A DNA stretch of 64,000 nucleotides from Sphingobacteriales bacterium (GTDB lineage: Bacteria; Bacteroidota; Bacteroidia; Sphingobacteriales; Sphingobacteriaceae), in assembly GCA_014763615.1 (NCBI GenBank), contig JACXVB010000001.1, positions 1 to 64,000 of the forward strand. Direction: 5' to 3'. The notes under the pieces were generated by a model that was given only the letters and a program-made list of their open reading frames with translations, was not told the DNA's origin and searched no databases. This document shows positions 15,392 to 23,274 of the stretch, in pieces; positions within the stretch are counted from its first letter, which is position 1, and every line of letters begins with the position of its first letter. A program made the translations under genes and the position numbers.

Positions 15392-17332
15392 ATGTTCAAA
15401 AAAATAAATATAGTACCTAGATGGTTAATCTTCTTGCTTGACCTTTCTTTCTGCGCTGTCGCTCTAGTTTTTGCTTATTTTGTTCGATACAATTTTGTGC
15501 TTGAACATATCAATCTCCAAGAAATGAGTAGAAATACTTTAATTTTTATAGGGATTAATTGTATAGTATTTTTTAATGTAAAAACCTATGCAGGGATTGT
15601 AAGGTACACCAGTGCTCAAGACTCGTTCAGAATCCTATTCAGCATCTCTGTGAGTAATGTGTTTTTTATTTTGTGTAATCTTTTTTTAATCACTTTTAAT
15701 CATAAACCGCTCATTTCAAATGTAGTGATCATTATTACAGGTTTAACCAGCTTTGTACTGCTCATAACCTATCGTGTTTTGGTGAAGTATTTTTTCATGT
15801 ACATCAAGAACATGAGTTTGGATAAAAGAAATGTAGTGATTTATGGGGTTGGAGAAACAGGTGTAGCTACTAAAAGAACGCTAGATTCAGACCCGCATAT
15901 CAACATGAAAGTGGTGGCTTTTGTAGATGACGATTTACGTAAAAAAGGGAAAGTAGTAGATAATGTGAAGATTTACCATACCGATGAATTAGAAAAAATA
16001 CTTGAATTAGAAGGCGTTAGTGATATCATTTTAACTTCTCAAAATATTTCTCCTGAGCGGAAAAATCGTGTGGTAGATTTGTGTTTAGACCATGACGTAA
16101 AAGTTCTAAACGTACCCCCATTAAAAAGTTGGGTAAATGGTTCTTTCAAAATCAATCAAATTAAAAATATTAAGATTGAGGATCTCCTTGAACGGAATCC
16201 GATTTTTATAGAGGAAGATTTAATTGCAGAGCAAATTAAAGGAAAAAGGGTTTTGGTTACTGGTGCAGCAGGTTCTATTGGTAGTGAAATAGTGAGGCAA
16301 TTGATTAAGTTTAAACCCCAATTGATAATCCTGAACGATGTTGCGGAAACCGCATTACATGAGCTGCAATTAGAGTTACAAGACAATAATATCTTTGAAA
16401 ATTTCATTGCTTACATCGGTGATATCAAAAATAAAAGTAGGATGGAAATGTTATTTCAAACATTTAAACCTCATTATGTTTATCATGCTGCCGCTTATAA
16501 GCATGTGCCCATGATGGAAAATAATCCTTGTGAAGCCATTTACACCAATGTAGGGGGAACTAAAATCATTGCTGATTTAGCCGTAAAATATAAAACGCTA
16601 AAGTTTGTAATGATCTCAACCGATAAAGCCGTAAATCCTACTAATGTGATGGGGGCATCCAAAAGGATTGCCGAAATGTATGTGCAGTCTTTTTATAATG
16701 CTTTAAATCAACAAAGTACCACATTTAAAAATGGATTAAGCCATCTGAATCATCAACAAAATAGGACCAAATTTATTACCACTCGATTTGGCAATGTATT
16801 GGGTTCTAATGGTTCTGTCATTCCAAGATTTAAAGCTCAAATACAGAAAGGTGGTCCTATCACGGTTACTCACCCAGATATTACGCGTTATTTCATGACG
16901 ATTCCCGAAGCATGCCGATTGGTATTAGAAGCAGGTTCTATGGGTAATGGCGGTGAGATTTACATCTTTGATATGGGTCAATCTGTTAAAATTGTGGAGC
17001 TAGCTAAAAAAATGATCAAGCTATCGGGATTAATTCCCAATCAGGATATAAAAATAGAATATACGGGTTTAAGACCTGGTGAAAAACTATTTGAAGAGTT
17101 ATTGAACGATATGGAAAACACTATTCCAACTCACCACGAGAAAATTATGATTGCCAAAGTGATAGCACATGATTTTGATCAAGTAAACAACAGTATTCTG
17201 AGTTTGATTGAGTTGGCCTGTAAATATCAAGATCGTGAGGTGGTGAAAAGAATGAAGGAATTGGTCCCTGAATTTAAAAGTAAGAATTCTATTTATGAGG
17301 AGCTGGATGAAATTACTACAGTAAATGTTTAA
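15392..17332 (+). CDS. membrane-bound nucleoside-diphosphate-sugar 4,6-dehydratase (PglF/WbpM/CapD family)
   Basis: A 646-residue protein. Four membrane helices (about 12-32, 46-65, 84-102, 108-130) precede a CoA-binding-like Rossmann domain (YGVGETG, 151-157) and a C-terminal extended SDR domain (VTGAAGSIGSE from 289). The active-site block STDKAVNPTNVMGASKR has Met where most SDRs have Tyr, which is diagnostic of the PglF/WbpM/FlaA1 dehydratases. The expected reaction is conversion of UDP-GlcNAc to its 4-keto-6-deoxy form on the way to 2,4-diacetamido or other deoxyamino sugars. No matching aminotransferase or acetyltransferase is in the window, so the final sugar cannot be named. The end overlaps the next gene by 8 bases. 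Confidence 0.9.
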   Translation: MFKKINIVPRWLIFLLDLSFCAVALVFAYFVRYNFVLEHINLQEMSRNTLIFIGINCIVFFNVKTYAGIVRYTSAQDSFRILFSISVSNVFFILCNLFLITFNHKPLISNVVIIITGLTSFVLLITYRVLVKYFFMYIKNMSLDKRNVVIYGVGETGVATKRTLDSDPHINMKVVAFVDDDLRKKGKVVDNVKIYHTDELEKILELEGVSDIILTSQNISPERKNRVVDLCLDHDVKVLNVPPLKSWVNGSFKINQIKNIKIEDLLERNPIFIEEDLIAEQIKGKRVLVTGAAGSIGSEIVRQLIKFKPQLIILNDVAETALHELQLELQDNNIFENFIAYIGDIKNKSRMEMLFQTFKPHYVYHAAAYKHVPMMENNPCEAIYTNVGGTKIIADLAVKYKTLKFVMISTDKAVNPTNVMGASKRIAEMYVQSFYNALNQQSTTFKNGLSHLNHQQNRTKFITTRFGNVLGSNGSVIPRFKAQIQKGGPITVTHPDITRYFMTIPEACRLVLEAGSMGNGGEIYIFDMGQSVKIVELAKKMIKLSGLIPNQDIKIEYTGLRPGEKLFEELLNDMENTIPTHHEKIMIAKVIAHDFDQVNNSILSLIELACKYQDREVVKRMKELVPEFKSKNSIYEELDEITTVNV

Positions 17333-17987
17333 ACTAAAGTTTACCTACATCCTTTTGGTTTCCAGTATCATTTGCCTACTCAGCACTTGTAAAATAGGTG
17401 GTGAAGCACATCAAGAGATTTATTTTAACGATTTTGATGCCAAGGATACTAGCAGTATAGAAAATTATAAGTTTATGCAGTTTAATCAAAGTACAGTTCT
17501 AGGTAATTATAATAACGCAGGATTTACTTTGAAACTTGATCAATTGCCTAGTCATGATTTGGTAAACATCTCTTTTACACTCTATATCCACGATATTTGG
17601 GATGGGAACATCACACAAGGGGGTGTGGGTGGTCCTGATATTTGGGAAATGGAGGTAAACAATGCTCCTTTTATTTACACTACCTTTTCCAATCACTATT
17701 GCGGAGATATTTTTTGCGACCCTCAGTCCTATCCAGATAATTATCCAAATAATAATCATAATCCCAAATCAGGTGCTATCAATAAAGAATTGCCCGGAGT
17801 ATGTAGTTTAAATGGTATTCCTGATGGAACTAGTGCTTATCATATCAATAAAACGATTGTTCACCAAAACTCGGATCTTACGATAAAATGCCTTGATCAC
17901 TTGATTCAGACGAATACTCAAGACCCGCTTTGTTATGCCAGTTGGTCTGTGGATAGTTTAAAAGTCTCACTCATTCGCCTTTATTAA
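17325..17987 (+). CDS. lipoprotein of unknown function in the polysaccharide locus
   Basis: A 220-residue protein with a hydrophobic N-terminus and a lipobox-like LSTC (Cys about 22). The mature part is rich in aromatic and polar residues and looks all-beta (FTLKLDQLPSHDLVNISFTL; SWSVDSLKVSLIRLY), with five further Cys (including CGDIFC) that could form disulfides. I do not recognise the family; a lectin- or carbohydrate-binding-like sandwich is possible but unproven. It overlaps the dehydratase by 8 bases and shares one base with the next gene (TAATG), so it is firmly inside the operon and probably acts at the cell surface with the two barrels that follow. Confidence 0.7.
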   Translation: MFKLKFTYILLVSSIICLLSTCKIGGEAHQEIYFNDFDAKDTSSIENYKFMQFNQSTVLGNYNNAGFTLKLDQLPSHDLVNISFTLYIHDIWDGNITQGGVGGPDIWEMEVNNAPFIYTTFSNHYCGDIFCDPQSYPDNYPNNNHNPKSGAINKELPGVCSLNGIPDGTSAYHINKTIVHQNSDLTIKCLDHLIQTNTQDPLCYASWSVDSLKVSLIRLY

Positions 17988-19687
17988 TGTTTTTTAAGCA
18001 ATTTCATATCTTCCTAAGATGTCTATTACTTTCTATTATAGGTTTCGGCTCATCGCTAAATGCACAGACTATACCGGTGGGTTTTTCGCATCTTAACAAT
18101 TATTTAAGAGACCAACAATTACTTCAAGATACTAGCAATAGTATAAATTCATTTTGCATTTTACCCTTATCTGCCAGTAGTAGCCGTACAAAATTTCAAC
18201 CTTATTATACAGATAGCCTTTCGCAAAATCATGATCTGATGAAGTTAAATTTCAGGGAACCTAAAATAAAAAATTTCCATTTAGGCTTATCACCCTTACA
18301 AGTTCAAACTATTTTTAACTCAGATCATCCCTACGGCTGGAATGATGGCCCGATGATTCCGGCAAAAGGTTTACAAGCCTATTTTAGCGGAGGTTTGTAT
18401 GCCTCTTGGGGTCCTTTGGATGTACAATTTCAGCCAGAAATCGTGTTAGCAGCGAATCCCTCTTTTGATGGATTTTCTACTCAACATTATGATGTGATAT
18501 CAGCAAGATATTATGACTTTTATAATCAGATTGATTTACCTGAGCGATTTGGATCTGATCCTTTTGGAGATGCTTATTGGGGGCAGAGCCACCTCTTATT
18601 AAATTTCAAAAATATTTCTTTTGGTTTTTCAACTGAAAATTTATGGTGGGGGCCGGGTATCAGGAATTCACTTTTGATGACTAATACCGCACCAGGAATA
18701 AAACATTTTACTTTGTACAGCCAAAAACCCATCCAAACAGGCATAGGTAGTTTTGAAGGAGAAATCATTGCTGGTTGGCCACAAACCAGCAGATTTGGGG
18801 TATTAACGCCAGAAAGAAACTATTTTAATAACCCACTTTATATTCCTAAACCTTCTACTAAACGCTATCTTTCTGGTTTTGTGCTCACTTGGCAGCCGAA
18901 ATGGGTAAAGGGGCTATTTCTAGGATTAGAAAGAAGTATGCAGCTTTACGGGGTTGAACAAAGTAGATTTCCTAAAGATTATTTGCCTTTATTTTCTCCT
19001 TTTCAAGCTTTAAATGCTGATGAGAGTTTGGTTAAAAAACAGCAAATGGGGGCTCTATTTTTTAGATGGGTGTGGAAAGAAGAACAGGCTGAAATTTATG
19101 GGGAATGGGGTCGCCATCAACAAAATCAAAGTATTAGGAATACCTTATTAGTGCCCTCAAGAAATAGAGCATATGTATTTGGCTTAAGAAAATTATTCCC
19201 GAAAGCTCATCAACAGTATCTTAAATTAAATATCGAAGTATCCCAGTTAAATGAAACCAACATAGAGGATATTTTGAACTTGAATTCATGGTATATCAAT
19301 TCGCATATTACGGCAGGTTATACCAATATGGGGCAAGCAATAGGAGCAGGTATAGGGCCGGGTAGTAATTTCCAGCAAGTCAGTTTTAGTTGGAATAAGG
19401 GGATAAAGCAAATCGGCATTTCAGCAGAAAGGCTGTTGCATAATGATGATTTATATTACTATTTCTTTCATGATTCTTATGATTTTAGGAGGCATTGGTA
19501 TGATTTGAGCCTAAAAGCTTTTGGTACTTGGGAATATCAGAATGTGTTATTTAATGCCTCAGCAATGGCTACGCGTTCCTATAATTATGGCTGGTATTTA
19601 AAGCAAAACCCTGGAGACCCTTATTTTGTAAACGGCTTAAATAAATTTAATCTGCAAGTTCAATTAGGGGCCAGTTATCGATTTTAA
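17987..19687 (+). CDS. capsule assembly Wzi-family outer-membrane barrel (copy 1 of tandem pair)
   Basis: A 566-residue exported protein (signal peptide about 1-27, ending SLNAQT) of the Wzi-like beta-barrel family; in Klebsiella and E. coli Wzi is an outer-membrane lectin that holds capsule on the surface. Shared landmarks are HPYGWNDGPMIPAKG (about 107-121) and NLWWGPGIRNSLLMTN, and the protein ends in an aromatic residue (SYRF), as barrels do. The adjacent gene is a clear paralogue with the same landmarks. Its ATG overlaps the lipoprotein stop, and one base separates it from the paralogue. Whether it anchors polymer or serves export is not known from sequence. Confidence 0.82.
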   Translation: MFFKQFHIFLRCLLLSIIGFGSSLNAQTIPVGFSHLNNYLRDQQLLQDTSNSINSFCILPLSASSSRTKFQPYYTDSLSQNHDLMKLNFREPKIKNFHLGLSPLQVQTIFNSDHPYGWNDGPMIPAKGLQAYFSGGLYASWGPLDVQFQPEIVLAANPSFDGFSTQHYDVISARYYDFYNQIDLPERFGSDPFGDAYWGQSHLLLNFKNISFGFSTENLWWGPGIRNSLLMTNTAPGIKHFTLYSQKPIQTGIGSFEGEIIAGWPQTSRFGVLTPERNYFNNPLYIPKPSTKRYLSGFVLTWQPKWVKGLFLGLERSMQLYGVEQSRFPKDYLPLFSPFQALNADESLVKKQQMGALFFRWVWKEEQAEIYGEWGRHQQNQSIRNTLLVPSRNRAYVFGLRKLFPKAHQQYLKLNIEVSQLNETNIEDILNLNSWYINSHITAGYTNMGQAIGAGIGPGSNFQQVSFSWNKGIKQIGISAERLLHNDDLYYYFFHDSYDFRRHWYDLSLKAFGTWEYQNVLFNASAMATRSYNYGWYLKQNPGDPYFVNGLNKFNLQVQLGASYRF

Positions 19688-19688
19688 T

Positions 19689-21368
19689 ATGAAAATAAAA
19701 GCAACATTCCTTATTCTCATTTCGGTATTAGCCATTCAGCAAACTTGTTTAGCGCAGCAAATTCCAATAGGAAGTCTAACAGAATCATATTTTCGTCAAC
19801 TTCAATTAGAGAATAGGTTAGACTCAAACCTCTCTTTTACTATCCGTCCACTATCTTATGCTTACCTTAAAACAGGGCTAAAAAAACCCAAAGTAAGCAG
19901 AGCAATAGATAGCTTAAATCTTTATACTTCTATTATTGATCAAAAAAATCTCACCTTTAGTTTATTGCCTATCAGCCTTCAGCAACAAATCAACACAAAC
20001 CATCCCTATGGATGGAATGATGGTGCTATGATTCCAGCAAGAGGCTATCAAAGCTTAATTTCTGCAGGATTTTATTTAAAAGCTGGACCATTATCTATTC
20101 AATTGCAACCAGAATACTTATATGCTCAAAACACCGCTTTTGATGATTTTGGTAAATACCACTCTGATGCTGATTTGATTAACTATTACAGCTATCACCG
20201 CCAAACAGACCAACCAGAAAGATTTGGCAACAATCCTTATCAAAAAATACTTTGGGGTCAAAGTAATATTTCTCTTAACTATAAATGGTTAAGCTTAAGT
20301 CTCTCTAACGAAAACAAATGGTGGGGACCAGGAATAAGGAACAGTTTAATTATGAGTAATCATGCCCCAGGATTTAAAAACATCAGTTTACATAGCTCTA
20401 AACCTATCCATATTGGTATAGGATCTCTGGAATTTGAAATGTTTGGCGGTAGGTTGGAAGAGTCTAAGCAATCTGCTTTAGTTGCAAACCGTACCAGCAA
20501 CGGCACCCTACTCTATAATGCTAAAAATCCAGATTGGAGATATTTATCGGGTTTAACCTTTAGCTATCAACCCAAATGGATTCCAGGCTTATTCTTAGGT
20601 TTAACTAGAACTTTTCAAGCCTATCATAATGACGTCAATTCATTTTCTGAATATTTTCCATTTCTCACCCCATATCAAAAGATTAATACCAATGATGGAG
20701 ACCCTATTCCTAGAGATCAGTTGAGCTCGGTTTATGCGAGATGGCTATTTTCTAAGTCGCATGCAGAAGTCTATTTTGAATATGGAGCGAATGATAATGC
20801 ACTCGATTTCAGAGATTTTTTAGGCTCTCCGCAACACGCTAGGGCTTATATCTTTGGGTTTAGGAAATTAATTCCTTTAGACTATAAAGAAGAAACTTTT
20901 TTATCCTTGGCTACAGAAATTACACAACTCTCTCAAACACCCGATCGGATGGTAAGAGGAGCAGGTTCTTGGTATTATCATGGGGAGGTTTTGCAAGGAT
21001 ATACAAATTTAGGGCAAGTTTTAGGTGCCGGAACGGGTTCTAGCGGAGATTTACAATCGTTTTCGGTTAATTACCTTAGAGGCTTTAAAAACTTAGGTTT
21101 TAGATTTGAAAGATGGGTTCATGACCAGGATTATTATGCAGCTATTATAGGCGATAGGAATAATCAAAGCAGAAGTTGGGTAGATTTGAGTTTTGCCATA
21201 ACGGGTCAATGGCAGTTTAAACATCATGTTATTTTAACTACTGAACTGAATTATATTAAGTCTTTAAACTATCAATGGGTAGATTTGGCTCCCGCAGGGA
21301 ATTACTATCCTATAGGTAAAGATGTCAGTAATTTTCATGGGGTATTAGGCCTGAGTTATTATTTTTAA
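19689..21368 (+). CDS. capsule assembly Wzi-family outer-membrane barrel (copy 2 of tandem pair)
   Basis: A 559-residue paralogue of the preceding protein, with signal peptide (about 1-22, ending CLAQ), HPYGWNDGAMIPARG, NKWWGPGIRNSLIMSN and an aromatic C-terminus (LSYYF). The two align along their whole length, including the N-terminal QIPIGSL versus TIPVGFS region, so they arose by tandem duplication and have diverged. Surface attachment or export of polysaccharide is the family role. Having two in one transcript may reflect two polymers or a hetero-oligomer; neither can be decided here. Confidence 0.82.
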   Translation: MKIKATFLILISVLAIQQTCLAQQIPIGSLTESYFRQLQLENRLDSNLSFTIRPLSYAYLKTGLKKPKVSRAIDSLNLYTSIIDQKNLTFSLLPISLQQQINTNHPYGWNDGAMIPARGYQSLISAGFYLKAGPLSIQLQPEYLYAQNTAFDDFGKYHSDADLINYYSYHRQTDQPERFGNNPYQKILWGQSNISLNYKWLSLSLSNENKWWGPGIRNSLIMSNHAPGFKNISLHSSKPIHIGIGSLEFEMFGGRLEESKQSALVANRTSNGTLLYNAKNPDWRYLSGLTFSYQPKWIPGLFLGLTRTFQAYHNDVNSFSEYFPFLTPYQKINTNDGDPIPRDQLSSVYARWLFSKSHAEVYFEYGANDNALDFRDFLGSPQHARAYIFGFRKLIPLDYKEETFLSLATEITQLSQTPDRMVRGAGSWYYHGEVLQGYTNLGQVLGAGTGSSGDLQSFSVNYLRGFKNLGFRFERWVHDQDYYAAIIGDRNNQSRSWVDLSFAITGQWQFKHHVILTTELNYIKSLNYQWVDLAPAGNYYPIGKDVSNFHGVLGLSYYF

Positions 21369-21380
21369 TATTTGTGATAA

Positions 21381-22199
21381 ATGAAAGATTGGAAAATAAG
21401 GGTTAAAGAGGCTCTAAATCAAGTAGAGAAAATTGTTCTGGCATCAAATCATGAAAACGATATCCAATACTTTAATTTTCATCAAAAGCGCTATCAAAGG
21501 ATGGCAGAACAGTTGGGAACTTTTGACGAAGGGGCAAGCGTACTCAACATAGGTAGCCATTACTTGCATACAACCTTACTTTTTCAGTTTCTTGGGTTTC
21601 GGGTAGATTCTATTGAAGTAGCTGAATTTTGGGAGTTAGAATTTGTAAAAAATAGAGCTAAAGAATTTAAAATTCATCCGATTCTCGAAAATCATTTAGA
21701 GACCTTAACAAGCCTTCAACAAATAGAAGATAAGTATGACCTGATTCTATTTACTGAGATTCTAGAACATATAACCTTTAATCCTATCCATTTTTGGAGC
21801 CAAATTTATAGGATTAGCAAACCTAAAGGATGTATCTATATCTCTACACCTAATGCTTTTTGTTTGCCTAATATTGTTCGGAGCTTTGTGAGGTTATTGA
21901 CGTTAAGAGGAATTGGGATTCCTGTTAACGAGATATTTAGAAATGTTACCTACGGTCATCATTGGAAAGAATATGCTGGTTCAGAAATCCAAAGATATTT
22001 CCACCAATTGTCTGATGATTTTAGCGTGAAAATTAACAAATATCATTATCGCCATCATGACGGAAATGGGTTAATGGGATTATCAAATAAAATTTTCGCT
22101 TTTATAGGGAACCTGAGCTATGTTTTTGCAGATGACATAGAGGCCATTGTAACTATCCGCAAAACTGGTAATTGGAAACTAAAATCTCCTGAATATTAA
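21381..22199 (+). CDS. class I SAM-dependent methyltransferase
   Basis: A 272-residue cytoplasmic protein with a Rossmann methyltransferase core: a motif-I-like strand VLNIGSHYLHTT (about 52-63), acidic motif II (DSIEVAEF) and motif post-I/IV YDLILFTEILEHI, then ISTPNAFCLPN. The glycine-rich loop is degenerate (GSHYLH in place of GxGxG), so SAM binding needs confirmation. It is the last gene of the plus-strand block. Its stop TAA overlaps the stop of the convergent Wzz-like gene (shared TTAA), leaving no room for a terminator. The target is probably a sugar residue of the polymer, as is usual for such loci; this is inference. Confidence 0.75.
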   Translation: MKDWKIRVKEALNQVEKIVLASNHENDIQYFNFHQKRYQRMAEQLGTFDEGASVLNIGSHYLHTTLLFQFLGFRVDSIEVAEFWELEFVKNRAKEFKIHPILENHLETLTSLQQIEDKYDLILFTEILEHITFNPIHFWSQIYRISKPKGCIYISTPNAFCLPNIVRSFVRLLTLRGIGIPVNEIFRNVTYGHHWKEYAGSEIQRYFHQLSDDFSVKINKYHYRHHDGNGLMGLSNKIFAFIGNLSYVFADDIEAIVTIRKTGNWKLKSPEY

Positions 22200-23272
22200 T
22201 TTTTTTCTATTTTTTTAAAGCCAAACAATAGATATATACTTGTTATAAGAGCTCCAAAAAATACACCATAAATTATCCCTTTCCACCACTTTAACCTGTT
22301 TTTCTGTAAAGGCAGCTCAGGCTGGTCAACAATTTGTACAGTTGGGGTTTCCTGCATGAGCATGGTCTTACTAATTTCTAGATTTTTGACTACCTCTGAG
22401 TAAATGGTTGATAAAACCAATTTATCACGCTCTTTCACCTCTGTACCCACTTTTGCAGTTGGATAAGCAGGATTTACATCTAATAAATTTTTATTTGATG
22501 AAGAAGCTTGATAGGTTTTCAAATTCAATAAATCCGTTAAACTATCCGCTCTTGTTTGTAACCGATCTACATTTGTTTTTAGGCGTTTGGTCTTGGTTCT
22601 GATATAAAAATCAGCCCCTTGATTTAAAACACGAATGCATAATAATTGCGCTAAACGTTCATCTTTCATGGTGGTTGTGAGCTCAAAAAAGCTAAGTTTT
22701 TTATCGGGTTTAGCTATACTCAATCCATCCTTTTGAATTCGCTTTTCAATATCCTGCAAAAGACTATCTTGTAATCTTGTATAATTTAAGGTATTGGATG
22801 GAAACGAAAGTGTGGAACCATCCTTCAAATATTTTTTCTCCCAAGCCTCTTTTAATTTATTTTTTGTGGCATAAATATCGGCTAATGTATGATGCTGTGC
22901 ATCGCCATAAGAAGTTAATAAGGTGCTTTTCAAGATGGTATTACTCCTTAAGAGCTGCTCTACATTATCGCCTGCTAAAACCCCTGAAGCACCCCCGAGA
23001 CTACTTAAATCAAAACCAAACTGACCCGCTAATGCAGAAACTAAGGAGCCGCCGCTGGGCTTGGCATCCTCTACCACAAAAGTCAATCTTGCCGTATAGG
23101 TAATTGGCCAGAAAAAAGATAATATCAGCCCTAGCACACCTCCAATTAGTCCAATACCTATAATCATCCATTTATGTTTCCACAAATAAACAATCTCGCT
23201 TTTACGCTCTATCAGCAATTTTTTAAAAGAAAAATTCTCTTCTTGAGGATAGTTTGGAGGATAGTTTTCCAT
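22196..23272 (-). CDS. Wzz-like chain-length determinant / polysaccharide co-polymerase
   Basis: A 358-residue inner-membrane protein with the classic two-helix layout: a first helix at about 34-55, a large periplasmic domain with coiled-coil character (about 200-300), and a second helix at about 332-351. The post-helix WPITYTARLTFVVED and the pre-helix-2 TVQIVDQPELPLQKN (a Pro-rich stretch) are family hallmarks. It lacks the cytoplasmic tyrosine-kinase domain found in Wzc, and no separate kinase is in the window. It sits directly after the SLBB exporter (2-base gap), the usual Wza-Wzz pairing, and controls polymer length or couples it to export. Confidence 0.88.
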   Translation of the reverse strand: MENYPPNYPQEENFSFKKLLIERKSEIVYLWKHKWMIIGIGLIGGVLGLILSFFWPITYTARLTFVVEDAKPSGGSLVSALAGQFGFDLSSLGGASGVLAGDNVEQLLRSNTILKSTLLTSYGDAQHHTLADIYATKNKLKEAWEKKYLKDGSTLSFPSNTLNYTRLQDSLLQDIEKRIQKDGLSIAKPDKKLSFFELTTTMKDERLAQLLCIRVLNQGADFYIRTKTKRLKTNVDRLQTRADSLTDLLNLKTYQASSSNKNLLDVNPAYPTAKVGTEVKERDKLVLSTIYSEVVKNLEISKTMLMQETPTVQIVDQPELPLQKNRLKWWKGIIYGVFFGALITSIYLLFGFKKIEKN

Positions 23273-23274
23273 AA

